From DASXVX01 sp036504075 (lineage in GTDB: Bacteria; Bacillota; Sulfobacillia; Symbiobacteriales; Symbiobacteriaceae), in contig DASXVX010000057.1 in the NCBI GenBank assembly GCA_036504075.1, forward strand, positions 96,716 through 160,715: 64,000 nucleotides of DNA. The letters run 5' to 3'. Below the pieces are notes generated by a model. That model saw only the letters and a program-made list of their open reading frames with translations, was not told the DNA's origin and did not search any database. Positions 33,599 through 44,230 of the stretch are shown here, piece by piece. A program made the position numbers and the translations under genes. How positions within the stretch are numbered: position 1 is the stretch's first letter; the number at the start of each line of letters is the position of its first letter.

Positions 33599-35482
33599 CT
33601 AGAGCTTGAATCGGGCCACGCCCGTCTGGAGGTCGGTGGCAATGTCGACCAGATTGCGGGATGACTCCTCCAGCGCATGGGCGTTCTCCGTGAGCGCTTT
33701 TACGCCGGCCGAGACCGCGCCGATGGCGATCGCACTCTCCCGGGAGATGCCGGCGATGTGATCCACCGCTGACGTCACCTGCGATGTGCCCGCCGCCATC
33801 TCCTCAGTGGCAGCCGTGTTCTCCTCCGTGATGGCGGCTACGGAATTGAACGCCTGAACCACCTGCTCGGCGCCGTGCTGCACCTGCTCCGCCGCCGCCG
33901 AAATGTTCTTGACCTCGCCGGCGGCCTGCTCTGCGGTGGAGAGAATCTCTTTCAGCGCCTGGCCGGCATCGATGGCCAGGCGGCTGCCCTCCTTGACCTC
34001 AAGCGTGCCGGCGGCCATGGCCTGGACGGCGCGAGCGGTCTGCTGGCGGACCTGCTCGATCAGGCCCGTGATGCTCCGGGCCGAGTTGGCGGAGCCCTCG
34101 GCGAGCTTGCGGACCTCGTCGGCGACGACGGCGAAACCCCGCCCGTGTTCGCCCGCCCGGGCCGCTTCGATGGCGGCGTTCAAGGCCAGCAGGTTGGTCT
34201 GGTCGGCGATTGCGGTGATGGCTTCGGTGATGTTGCCGATCTGGCTGGAGAGCTGTTCCAGCCCCTGAATTTGTGCCGACGCCTCATCGACGCTGTGGCG
34301 AATCCGGTCCATGCCGGCTACGGTCTGGTCTACAACTGCAGCGCCGCGGCTGGCCGTCTCGGCCGAGTGGACGGCGCCCCGGGCAACCCGGGCGGCATTT
34401 GCGGCCATTTTCTCGAGGGCCGCGACCATCTGGGACAACTTGTCCGCCGCCCGCTGCACTTCGGTGGCCGAACTGGAAGCACCGGCGGCGATCTGGTGGA
34501 TGGTTTGCTGGAATTCGCCCATGGTGCCGTGGACGTCATCGGCGGCCCTGGCCTGGTCAGCGGCGCCGCTTGCCACCTGGGCTGAAGCCCGTGCGGCGTC
34601 TTCGGATGTCCGGGCAGCCGTTTCGGAGGCGGCCGTCAACTCTTCGGCTGCCGCCATCATCGACTGGGTGTGGTCGTTGATACTGCTCAGGAGGTCCCGT
34701 AGTCCAGATACCATCCCGAGCACCTCGCGGGCGATGCCGCCAAGCTCGTCCTTTCGTGCGAGGAGTGCTCGGTTGCACATACTGTCTTCCACCCGCAAGT
34801 CGCCCAACGCGACCCGGGAGACGCAACTTTGCAGGTCTCGGATCGACCGGACCAGCCCGGTGGTCATGAAGAACGCCCAGCACAGCGCCACCACCAGCAC
34901 CGCCAGACCGGTTCCGGCGGCGGTGTATTGCGCGGACTTAAAGGACAGCAGCAGGTCGTCGGTGGTGTAGGCAGTGAGCCAGAGCGTCCATTCGGGATGG
35001 TCGTGCAGCCGGTGGATGACGGCGAACTTGTCCCGGGCATGGGACTCGCCCTGGTTTTGCCACGGGTAGAAGATCGTGCCGTCGTAGTTGGCGGCCTTGG
35101 CCATCTCCATGAGGGCAACACCCTGGGGGCCGGTGTCTTTAAGGTTCTGGCCGTAAGCGAGTTTCGGATGCGAGAGCGTGGTACCGTCTGTAGTCGCAAG
35201 GAGGGCGTAGCCGGTCATGCCGTTTTTCTTGAAATAGTGCTCCGTGATCGCCTGGGCCGCCGGTCCGGCCTTCTTTGCGAAATCCGCCGCGTCGGTACTG
35301 TCGGCCGCAATGGCGTCCAGGGTCTGTACGGTCTGCCGGGACACGAAATCGATGTCACGCAGGGCCAGGTCGAGGTACGCGGCGCGGGCCGCCCGAATGC
35401 CCACGTAGACGCTGAGACCGACCGAGAGGATGATCATGAGGCCAATCCCTGCTGAGAGCATAGTGCGCAGTGACTTGAACAA
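33599..35482 (-). CDS. Transmembrane methyl-accepting chemotaxis protein with Cache-like sensor
   Basis: 627 residues. A TM segment (about 10-28) precedes an extracellular Cache-type domain (about 35-190) and a second TM near 195-215. HAMP and a long cytoplasmic coiled coil follow, with the CheA/CheW-binding tip QTNLLALNAAIEAARAGEHG. The TTG start is supported by AGGAGG eight bases upstream. Ligand unknown. It has no chemotaxis neighbours and ends at its own terminator. Confidence 0.93.
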   Translation of the reverse strand: MFKSLRTMLSAGIGLMIILSVGLSVYVGIRAARAAYLDLALRDIDFVSRQTVQTLDAIAADSTDAADFAKKAGPAAQAITEHYFKKNGMTGYALLATTDGTTLSHPKLAYGQNLKDTGPQGVALMEMAKAANYDGTIFYPWQNQGESHARDKFAVIHRLHDHPEWTLWLTAYTTDDLLLSFKSAQYTAAGTGLAVLVVALCWAFFMTTGLVRSIRDLQSCVSRVALGDLRVEDSMCNRALLARKDELGGIAREVLGMVSGLRDLLSSINDHTQSMMAAAEELTAASETAARTSEDAARASAQVASGAADQARAADDVHGTMGEFQQTIHQIAAGASSSATEVQRAADKLSQMVAALEKMAANAARVARGAVHSAETASRGAAVVDQTVAGMDRIRHSVDEASAQIQGLEQLSSQIGNITEAITAIADQTNLLALNAAIEAARAGEHGRGFAVVADEVRKLAEGSANSARSITGLIEQVRQQTARAVQAMAAGTLEVKEGSRLAIDAGQALKEILSTAEQAAGEVKNISAAAEQVQHGAEQVVQAFNSVAAITEENTAATEEMAAGTSQVTSAVDHIAGISRESAIAIGAVSAGVKALTENAHALEESSRNLVDIATDLQTGVARFKL

Positions 35483-35633
35483 CGTAATGACCTCCTGTGT
35501 GGCTGCTCAAGGGACGGTGCCCGCGCGTCGGGCGCAGCGTTCTGGACATTTCGAAAGCGGAAGGGGGTTTTCCTTCCGCTTCTATATCTCATTCGATATA
35601 AAGTTTACTGCAACGGGAAGATGTGCCAGGAAG

Positions 35634-37178
<1,545 letters not shown>

Positions 37179-37276
37179 GGTCATTCTCCTTTCGCATGTC
37201 GCCAGTCATGTCTCCCGTCATGTCGCCCTCGCTCTCGCCCGCCCCGCACATCTTCATGCTCACCACCTCCTCCGCC

Positions 37277-37570
37277 CAAAAGAAAAGCCCCGCCCCCGCC
37301 TTGCGGCAGGGACGGGGCTGTATTCCCCGTGGTTCCACCCTGATTCGCCCCCGGCTTGCGCCGGTGGGCCTCGACAGGTACGCGGCCATGAGAGCCGTTA
37401 TACCCCGGCCCGCTAACGGGGGCCAAACGGCGCAGCCTACCGCCCCGCCCGGGGGCATCGACCTGCGGCTCAGGGGCCATGTTCACGCCGTTTGCTGCCG
37501 CCGGGCTTTCACCGTCCCCGGCTCGCTGCGGGCTACGCCCGGCGCTACTCCTCCCCGTCTTTGCCATTGA
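37277..37570 (-). promoter_or_regulatory. T-box riboswitch, methionine-specific, upstream of metG
   Basis: Read on the minus strand, the leader has the conserved T-box AGGGTGGAACCACGGGG, whose TGGA pairs with the tRNA acceptor end. It overlaps a terminator with a stem of about 14 bp (37286-37299 with 37306-37319) followed by TTTTCTTTT. Stem I begins near AAAGACGGGGAGGAGTAG, and the apparent specifier lies in GTGAACATGGCCCC, reading ATG for Met. Uncharged Met-tRNA would favour the antiterminator and allow metG transcription. Confidence 0.93.
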
Positions 37571-37573
37571 CAC

Positions 37574-37603
37574 ATCATAGGCCGAGATGAACCAGTCTGT
37601 CAA
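37574..37603 (-). promoter_or_regulatory. SigA-type promoter of the metG T-box transcript
   Basis: Minus-strand TTGACA (37598-37603) and TATGAT (37574-37579) with an 18-base spacer, immediately upstream of the T-box leader. Confidence 0.85.
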
Positions 37604-37641
37604 CCCGAAATGTTACGACTTCGCACTGCCGCCGGCGTGCG

Positions 37642-39293
37642 TCAAGGCGTCAGGTTCAGGTTTCGGAAACTGGTGACCGGCACCAGCGTCTCAGTCGTGT
37701 CGGCGTACTCCAGGGCTACCTTGTCGTCCGGCTTCGTCACCGGCAGGTACGGACTCATCCCCAGCGGCGCCGTGAAGACCTTGCCCGGCATGGATGTGAG
37801 AATCAGGTAGTACATGCTGGTCCCCTGGTCCGTCGCCGGGGAGATGCGGGCCACTGTGCCCTCGACTTTCACGAGTTTGGCGGTGTCAGTCGGGCCGGCG
37901 CCCTTGGCGCCGCTCATGCGGGCCTTGAACTGCCGGAGCGCATCCGGCATGTTTTTGCCGGACGAGACCGTCCCGGCGTCGGCGCTTACCAGCGAGACCG
38001 ACATCAGTTGACCGTTCCCCGGGCTGTCCAGCACCGGGACCACCCAGGTGAACCGGCCATACACGTTGTACGGCAGCGGGTAGCCCGCACTGTACTTCTG
38101 GGCTTTGAACTCATTTTCCACCACCCGGGCGATGTTCTCCTCCGAGGAAATTCCGGGCACCTGATGGAATGTCATCTCCCTAGTGCGGAATCGATGACCA
38201 TATAGCCGATCAGCGACGTGTCGCTCTTGTTGGGGCTGGTCATGCCGCTGAAATAGCGGAACTTGCCGTCGGCGCCGTTCACGCCCACCATTTGGCGCCC
38301 GGCGCTGGTCACCTCCGTCAGGACTTTCACGCCCCGCTGGGTGAGCACCGAGTTCCACCAGCCCAGTTCGTACTCGCCCCACCAGCGGGCGTAGGCCGCC
38401 GCCACTTCTTCCGGCACGGCCTGCTCAATCCAATCCGGGATCCGATCCAGCGGGTACAGGGTGGCTTCGCCGGTTTGCGGGTCCACCACGATGACCGAGT
38501 CGATTTTCACGGCGCCCACGCCAATGGCATAATGGCCCGCGGAGCCGACCCAGAACGGCCGCCCGGTCTCGTCCAGCTCGAAAGAGAACTCGCTGAAGAC
38601 CTTGGCCGGGAACTGCGCCCGGACATACCGGGGCAGCCAGTGGCCCCAGAAGCCGTCTTCGGTGTACCGGAACGAAAAGCCGGTCACCAGCTTCGCCGGA
38701 GCGGACTGGTCGGTGGCCGAAACCACCACGTAGCCCGGGCTGGCGCCGGCGCTCATCTGGGTGAAGAGTCCCGTCGGTTCCAGCACGGCGGCGTAGACCA
38801 GGTCGCCCTTGAATTTTTGCAGGTAGAACTTGCCGATGCTGAACTGCGAGCCATACTGGCCGACTACCTGGCGGGCCTTATTCCGGGCCGTTTCCTGGGG
38901 CACGACCACCAGCTCGGTGATGTCGATGTCGGAGAAAGCTTCTGAGCCGGCCGCTTTTACCGTGACGCCACCCAGTGCATGGTACTGCCGGGCGTGGAAC
39001 ATGGGGGCCGAAGCGCCGAGCAGCGCCAGCCCGAGTACGGCCGCCGCCGCCAGCTTGCCCGCGAACATGAGGAACCCGACCCGGTCGGTCGTCCGGATGG
39101 AGGCCACCAGGCCGAAAACGGCAGAGAGCACGGCATTGACAGCAAAGCCTGCCATCAGCGTCCAGCCGGTGTCTGCCGGGACGATTTGCCACCGTTCATA
39201 CGCGACGATCAGAACGCCCACCAGCCCGGCGATCACGGCCGTCTTCCGCCGGCGCTGCACCACCCAGGGCAGCAGATAGACGAGAAAGCCCAC
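37642..39293 (-). pseudogene. Membrane protein of unknown function, split by a frameshift
   Basis: The first part runs from about 39293 to the stop at 38172. It begins with hydrophobic segments (residues about 1-110) and continues as a long soluble domain ending MVIDSALGR. A second frame overlaps and carries on with REMTFHQVPGISSEENIARV to the stop at 37642, of matching composition and without its own ribosome site. The two join near 38170-38185 if one base is removed or two are added. Together they would make about 550 residues. GTG 39293 is preferred because GGAGGG lies six bases upstream. I do not recognise the family. Real mutation, programmed shift and sequencing error are all possible. 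Confidence 0.65.
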
Positions 39294-39367
39294 GGGGATC
39301 CCTCCATTCTTCACTGGAGAGACGCTCCGTCCCCGGCAAATGGTTCGGACTGAGTTGTACGAAGTTG

Positions 39368-39376
39368 AGGTTTATG
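39368..39376 (+). promoter_or_regulatory. Candidate operator motif AGGTTTATG before the two-component operon
   Basis: AGGTTTATG, inside GTTGAGGTTTATG, lies 26 bases before the response-regulator start. The same nonamer occurs at 41494-41502 before the adaptor gene, and GTTGAGGTTT recurs at 41527-41536. Confidence 0.35.
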
Positions 39377-39402
39377 TAATCTCTCGGGTGTAAGGTGGAG
39401 TC

Positions 39403-40083
39403 ATGGAACGAGTACTGATCATCGAAGACGACGTGGACCTGGCGAACCTGGTGGCGTTATACCTCCGGGAAGCGGGATTCGAGGTAGGGGTCGCACACAC
39501 GGGGCGCGAAGGAGTGAGCCGGGCCGCAGAGTGGTCGCCCCACTTGATCCTCCTTGATCTGATGCTCCCCGAAATGGACGGCTGGGAGGTCTGCCGCCAC
39601 ATCCGGCGGACAAGCCGGGTGCCCATTCTCATGGTGACGGCGCGCGGCGAAGAAGAGGACCGGCTCCGGGGGTTTGAGGAGGGCGCCGACGATTATGTGG
39701 TCAAGCCGTTCCTGCCCCGGGAATTGGTGGCCCGTGTGAAAACCCACATCCGGCGGGCGAAAGAGCCGCCGGTATCCCCCGGTCGGGAGCGGATCACGTA
39801 CCCCGGCTTCGTCCTGGACCGGGAGTCGTTTTCGTTGCTGGTCAAAAGTGCCCCGGTGGAACTGACGCCCAAGGAGTTCGAACTGCTCTGGCTGCTGGCC
39901 GCCAACCCCGGCCGGACCTTCCCGCGGGACATGCTCCTGGAGCGGGTCTGGGGCTTCGAAGCGGGCGATGCCCGGACGCTGGAAGTCCACATGTCGCGGC
40001 TGCGGGAAAAGCTCGGGCCGGTCAAGAGTTGGATCAAAACCGTCTGGGGCGTGGGCTACAAGTTTGAGGCGGTGGGTGCATGA
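39403..40083 (+). CDS. OmpR-family response regulator
   Basis: 226 residues. The receiver has the acidic triad region IIEDDVD, phospho-Asp in LILLDLMLPE and Lys in VVKPF, then a winged-helix DNA-binding domain (LTPKEFELLWLLAANPGRTF). It overlaps the kinase start as ATGA. The adjacent efflux operon and the shared upstream motif suggest that operon as a target. Confidence 0.95.
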   Translation: MERVLIIEDDVDLANLVALYLREAGFEVGVAHTGREGVSRAAEWSPHLILLDLMLPEMDGWEVCRHIRRTSRVPILMVTARGEEEDRLRGFEEGADDYVVKPFLPRELVARVKTHIRRAKEPPVSPGRERITYPGFVLDRESFSLLVKSAPVELTPKEFELLWLLAANPGRTFPRDMLLERVWGFEAGDARTLEVHMSRLREKLGPVKSWIKTVWGVGYKFEAVGA

Positions 40084-41480
40084 AACTGTTTCGCAAGCTG
40101 TTCGTGACGTATCTGCTGCTCTCGGTGCTGGCCCTCGTGATCAGCGGCGGCTTTGCCACCTACATGGTCGTAACGGCCACGGCCAGGACCCAGATGGGGC
40201 AACTGATGTCGTATGGCCGCGATCTGGCCGACATCCTCCAGGACCGGGAGTGGAATGCCGACGACCTCCGGCGCATCCAGTCCACCGCCGACACGCTGGA
40301 CCGGGGCGAGCGAGCCATGGTCTGGCTGATCGACCGGGAAGGCCTGGTCCGGATGGCTTCCCGCTCCGTGGCGCCCGACCGGGGCCGACAAGTCCCCCCG
40401 CCGGAAATCGCCGACGTCCTGCTCGGGCAGACCGTTGTCATCCGGATAGGGCACCGCCCGGGCCTGGAGCGGGTCGTGGCAGTACCGGTCTTCCGGAATG
40501 GTGCGGTGGACGGGGCCGTCCTCCTGAGTCCCAACCTGGATACTGTGCGCCAGGCTCAACAGGAAATCGCCAGGTTCACCCTATACGGCGCCGCAGTGGC
40601 CGCCCTGGTGGTGGCGATCATCAGCTTTTACATCTCCCGGTCGATTGCCTACCCGGTGACCCGGGTGAGCAACGCGGCCCGGGCCGTGGCGCAAGGCGAT
40701 TTCAGCAGCCGCGTCGATTGGCGTTCCAAAGATGAGATCGGCCAGCTGACCGAGTCGTTCAACGAAATGGCAGCCGAACTGGATCGGCTGGAACTCGCCC
40801 GCCGGGATCTCATGTCCACGGTTTCGCACGAACTAAAGGGACCGCTGGCCCGGATTTCCGGCTTTCTGGAGGCCATTAACGACGGCATCGGCGGCCAGGA
40901 GGCCAAACGGCAGCATTTCGAGATCGTCCGCCGGGAGGTGGGCCGGCTGACGCGGCTGGTCAACGACCTCCTGGATTTCTCCCGGCTGGAGGCCGGGCGG
41001 CTGAAGCTGCACCCCATCGCGTGCGACCTGTCGCCGTATATCACCCGGGCGGCGGAAGTATTCGAGGCGCCCGCGGCCGCAGCCGATGTGCTGCTTGCGG
41101 TGTCGGTGCCGCCCCTGCTGCCGATTGTGGATTGTGAGCCGGAGCGGGTGGAGCAAGGGATTGCCAACCTGCTGGAAAATGCCCTGTCCTTCACGCCCCG
41201 GGGCGGAACCGTCTCGCTTTCGGCCCGCGAAGAGGCGGGTGAACTGGTCGTGGAAGTGCAGGACACCGGGCCGGGCATTCCGGAAGCCGAGTTGAGTCAC
41301 GTCTGGGAGCGGTTCTACAAGCACGATCAGGCCCGAACGCCTGACCGGCGTGGTTTTGGCCTGGGGCTGACGATTGTGAAGCAGTTGATTGAGTTGCAGG
41401 GCGGGCAGGTCTTCGTGAGCTCCGAAGTCGGGGCCGGCTCCCGGTTCGGCTTCCGGTTACCGCTGGCCAAGCCCGGGTAG
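40080..41480 (+). CDS. Sensor histidine kinase
   Basis: 466 residues: TM near 10-30, extracellular sensor region to about 160, TM near 165-185, HAMP, HisKA with SHELKGPLARI, and HATPase with ANLLENALSFTP, DTGPGIP and GFGLGLTIV. A proline-rich loop sits in the sensor region. Partner of the regulator at 39403. Confidence 0.94.
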   Translation: MKLFRKLFVTYLLLSVLALVISGGFATYMVVTATARTQMGQLMSYGRDLADILQDREWNADDLRRIQSTADTLDRGERAMVWLIDREGLVRMASRSVAPDRGRQVPPPEIADVLLGQTVVIRIGHRPGLERVVAVPVFRNGAVDGAVLLSPNLDTVRQAQQEIARFTLYGAAVAALVVAIISFYISRSIAYPVTRVSNAARAVAQGDFSSRVDWRSKDEIGQLTESFNEMAAELDRLELARRDLMSTVSHELKGPLARISGFLEAINDGIGGQEAKRQHFEIVRREVGRLTRLVNDLLDFSRLEAGRLKLHPIACDLSPYITRAAEVFEAPAAAADVLLAVSVPPLLPIVDCEPERVEQGIANLLENALSFTPRGGTVSLSAREEAGELVVEVQDTGPGIPEAELSHVWERFYKHDQARTPDRRGFGLGLTIVKQLIELQGGQVFVSSEVGAGSRFGFRLPLAKPG

Positions 41481-41493
41481 CGCCGGCGACCCC

Positions 41494-41536
41494 AGGTTTA
41501 TGCTCCTCAGGAACTTCTCATGGTATGTTGAGGTTT
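41494..41536 (+). promoter_or_regulatory. Candidate operator region before the efflux operon
   Basis: Contains AGGTTTATG (41494-41502) and GTTGAGGTTT (41527-41536), both matching the region upstream of the two-component operon. Confidence 0.35.
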
Positions 41537-41637
41537 TCGTAGGGTCTCACTGTTACTGTTTGAACGTGAAGCATGCGCAGGTGCGTGCGAGCGGCCAGGA
41601 CCCGTGATTCGCATTGAGTAGGCGGAGGGAACGACGA

Positions 41638-43485
41638 ATGCGGAACAAGGTGATTGCTGCGATCCTCATCGTGGTCGTGCTGGCCGGCGGCGGCTGGTGG
41701 TACACGAAGAACAAGAGCAGCAAAGCGGCGGCGAAGGCGGACACGATTGTTGAAACCCAGGTGCGAAAGGGTGACATCCACGTCACCATCTCCGGTACCG
41801 GTCCGGTCGCTTCGGTCAATGGCGTGACCGTGAAATCCAACCAGACCGGGACGGTCTCCCAGTTGCTCGCCCAGGATGGCGACAAGGTGAAGACCGGCCA
41901 GGTAATCATGGTCCTGGACAACACCAACCTGGTCGCGTCCCTGAATCAGGCCAAGCTCGACCTGGAAAACAGCCAGGCGAACCTGGACAAGCTGCTCCAC
42001 CCCCTGGATACCGGTGTGCGGTCCCAGCAGCTCAAAGTGGCGACGGCGAGGCTCACCCTGCAGCAGCGGCAGCAGGATGTTGACAACCTGAGCATCAAAT
42101 CGCCGGTGAACGGCATCATCACCGCAGTGAACGCGACCGTGGGATCGAACGTCACCAACAATTCGCTGGTGTTCACGCTCTACAATGACAGCGCGCCGAC
42201 GTTCGTCGTCGGACTCTCCCAGGAAGCCGCCGCGGCCGTCCGGGTCGGCGGCCGGGTAAAGGTCAACCTCACCGGTCTTGGCACTTTCGTGGGCACCGTT
42301 GTGACTTCGGGTGGTGCGGCCACGCCGGGCAGCGGCAACCGCGACGCCACGGTGCCCGTGTCCATCGCGCTCGCTCCAGCATACGGCGCCCGGCCCGGCA
42401 TGGTCGGCACCGTCACCTTCGACCGCGACAGCCTGTTTCAGGAGTTGCCCTACGTGCTGACGGCCAACGGTTCGATCAAGAACGAAGTGACGGAAGTCCG
42501 GGCGCAGGTGGCCGGCACCTTGTCCCAGCTGGGCAAGGACAACAACGGCAACGACCTTCGGGACGGCGCCTACGTGAACACCGGGTTCATCATGGCGTGG
42601 CTCACCAGCGATACGCTCCAGAACCAGCTGGAACAGGCCAAAAACGATCTGTCGGTACAGCAGGACGCCCTGACGAACCTGCTCGACCCGTCCAAGAACC
42701 CCGACGATTCCCTGCGGACCAGCAAGCAGAAGGTCGATCAGGCCGCCATTACCCTGGCCAGCCGCCAGAGCGACGTGAGCGACCTGCAGGTGAAAGCGCC
42801 GGTGGATGGGCAAGTTTCCGCCCTGACCTCCCGGATCGGTGACCGGGTGAGCACTAACCAGTCGCTCTTCCGGGTGGCGGACTATGGTGCCATGCAGGTG
42901 ACCATTTCCGTCGACGAACTGGACATTGCCAAAGTCAAGATCGGCCAGAAGGCCGAGATCACCCTCGACGCCCTGGCGGGCCGTCCCTACACCGGCAAGG
43001 TCATCAAGATCAACCCGGAAGGCGTTTTCAAGAACGATATTGCCAATTTCGACGTCACCGTGCAGTTTGACAGCACGCAAGGCCTCATGGCCGGCATGAA
43101 CGCCGCGGTCAACGTGGTCGTCACGGACCGGCCGGGCGTCCTCTGGGTCCCGGCGCAGGCGGTCACCATCCGGCAGGGCAAGGCCAGCGTGAAGGTGAAG
43201 GACGCCGCAGGCCAGCCGGTGGTCAAGGAGGTCCAGGTCGGCGTCCGGACGTCGAACCAGGTGGAAATCACCGGCGGTTTGACCGAAGGCGAAAAGATCA
43301 TTCTCACCATCGTCAAGGCTAACACGAGTACCGGTCTCGGCGGCATCTTCGGCGGCGGGCAGCGGCCGGCGGGCGTCGGCGGTGCTCCGACCGGCGGCCA
43401 GGGTGGCGGTGACGGGGGCAACGGCGGTTTCCAGCGTCCGACGACGGGCGGCGGTGGAAACCAGGGCTCGGGGAGGGGTAATTGA
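41638..43485 (+). CDS. MacA/HlyD-family efflux adaptor with two tandem adaptor modules
   Basis: 615 residues with an N-terminal membrane anchor (about 4-20). Two similar units follow: lipoyl-like GTVSQLLAQDGDKV with coiled coil and SIKSPVNGIITAV (about 35-270), then GTLSQLGKDNNGNDL with coiled coil and QVKAPVDGQVSAL (about 270-560). Usual adaptors have one. The tail from about 565 is Gly-rich and low complexity. ATG 41638 is chosen for the GGAGGG eight bases upstream. It connects the MacB-like ABC pair that follows to the cell exterior. Substrate unknown. Confidence 0.88.
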   Translation: MRNKVIAAILIVVVLAGGGWWYTKNKSSKAAAKADTIVETQVRKGDIHVTISGTGPVASVNGVTVKSNQTGTVSQLLAQDGDKVKTGQVIMVLDNTNLVASLNQAKLDLENSQANLDKLLHPLDTGVRSQQLKVATARLTLQQRQQDVDNLSIKSPVNGIITAVNATVGSNVTNNSLVFTLYNDSAPTFVVGLSQEAAAAVRVGGRVKVNLTGLGTFVGTVVTSGGAATPGSGNRDATVPVSIALAPAYGARPGMVGTVTFDRDSLFQELPYVLTANGSIKNEVTEVRAQVAGTLSQLGKDNNGNDLRDGAYVNTGFIMAWLTSDTLQNQLEQAKNDLSVQQDALTNLLDPSKNPDDSLRTSKQKVDQAAITLASRQSDVSDLQVKAPVDGQVSALTSRIGDRVSTNQSLFRVADYGAMQVTISVDELDIAKVKIGQKAEITLDALAGRPYTGKVIKINPEGVFKNDIANFDVTVQFDSTQGLMAGMNAAVNVVVTDRPGVLWVPAQAVTIRQGKASVKVKDAAGQPVVKEVQVGVRTSNQVEITGGLTEGEKIILTIVKANTSTGLGGIFGGGQRPAGVGGAPTGGQGGGDGGNGGFQRPTTGGGGNQGSGRGN

Positions 43486-43489
43486 TCAC

Positions 43490-44230
43490 ATGATCAGCAT
43501 TCAGGGTCTGACTAAGGTCTACGGCATGGGCGACACCGTCGTCACTGCTCTGGCCGGCCTCGACCTCGAAGTGGCGGAAGGCGAGATGGTCGCGATCATG
43601 GGTCCTTCCGGGTCGGGTAAATCCACGCTGATGAACATGATCGGCTGCCTGGACCGCCCCACCGCCGGGAAGTACTTCCTGGCTGGCAAGGAAGTCGGCA
43701 GCATTGACGACAACCAGCGGGCGGAAGTCCGCAACCACCACATCGGGTTCATTTTTCAGGGCTTCAACCTGTTGCCCAAGCTGACAGCCCTCCAAAACGT
43801 GGAGACACCGCTCATTTACCGGGGCATTCCGGCAAAGAAGCGGCGGGAGCAGGCGCAGCAAGGTCTGGAGACGGTGGGCCTGGGGAACCGGGGCCACCAC
43901 CGGCCTTCCGAGCTGTCCGGCGGCCAGCAGCAGCGTGTGGCTGTTGCCCGGGCGATTGCCTCGAATCCGTCCATTCTCCTGGGCGACGAACCCACCGGCG
44001 CCCTGGACTCCCGGACGGGCCAGGAAGTGCTGGGCCTGTTCCAGGACTTGAACAAGCTGGGGCGCACCGTGGTGCTGGTCACCCACGACGAGCACGTGGC
44101 CGCCCACTGCAAGCGGGTGGTCCGGCTCGCCGACGGCAAGATCATTCGCGACGAACTGCTGCCCAACCCGCTGGATGCCCGGGCTGAACTGGAGCGCATG
44201 CTCGCTGGGCGTCGGGAGGTGGCCACCTAA
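43490..44230 (+). CDS. MacB/LolD-type ABC transporter ATP-binding protein
   Basis: 246 residues with Walker A (GPSGSGKST), signature (LSGGQQQRVAVARA), Walker B (ILLGDEPTGALD) and the H-loop (VTHDEH). The ILLGDEPTGALDS form is typical of MacB-type ATPases. It starts five bases after the adaptor stop and ends directly before the permease. Confidence 0.94.
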   Translation: MISIQGLTKVYGMGDTVVTALAGLDLEVAEGEMVAIMGPSGSGKSTLMNMIGCLDRPTAGKYFLAGKEVGSIDDNQRAEVRNHHIGFIFQGFNLLPKLTALQNVETPLIYRGIPAKKRREQAQQGLETVGLGNRGHHRPSELSGGQQQRVAVARAIASNPSILLGDEPTGALDSRTGQEVLGLFQDLNKLGRTVVLVTHDEHVAAHCKRVVRLADGKIIRDELLPNPLDARAELERMLAGRREVAT

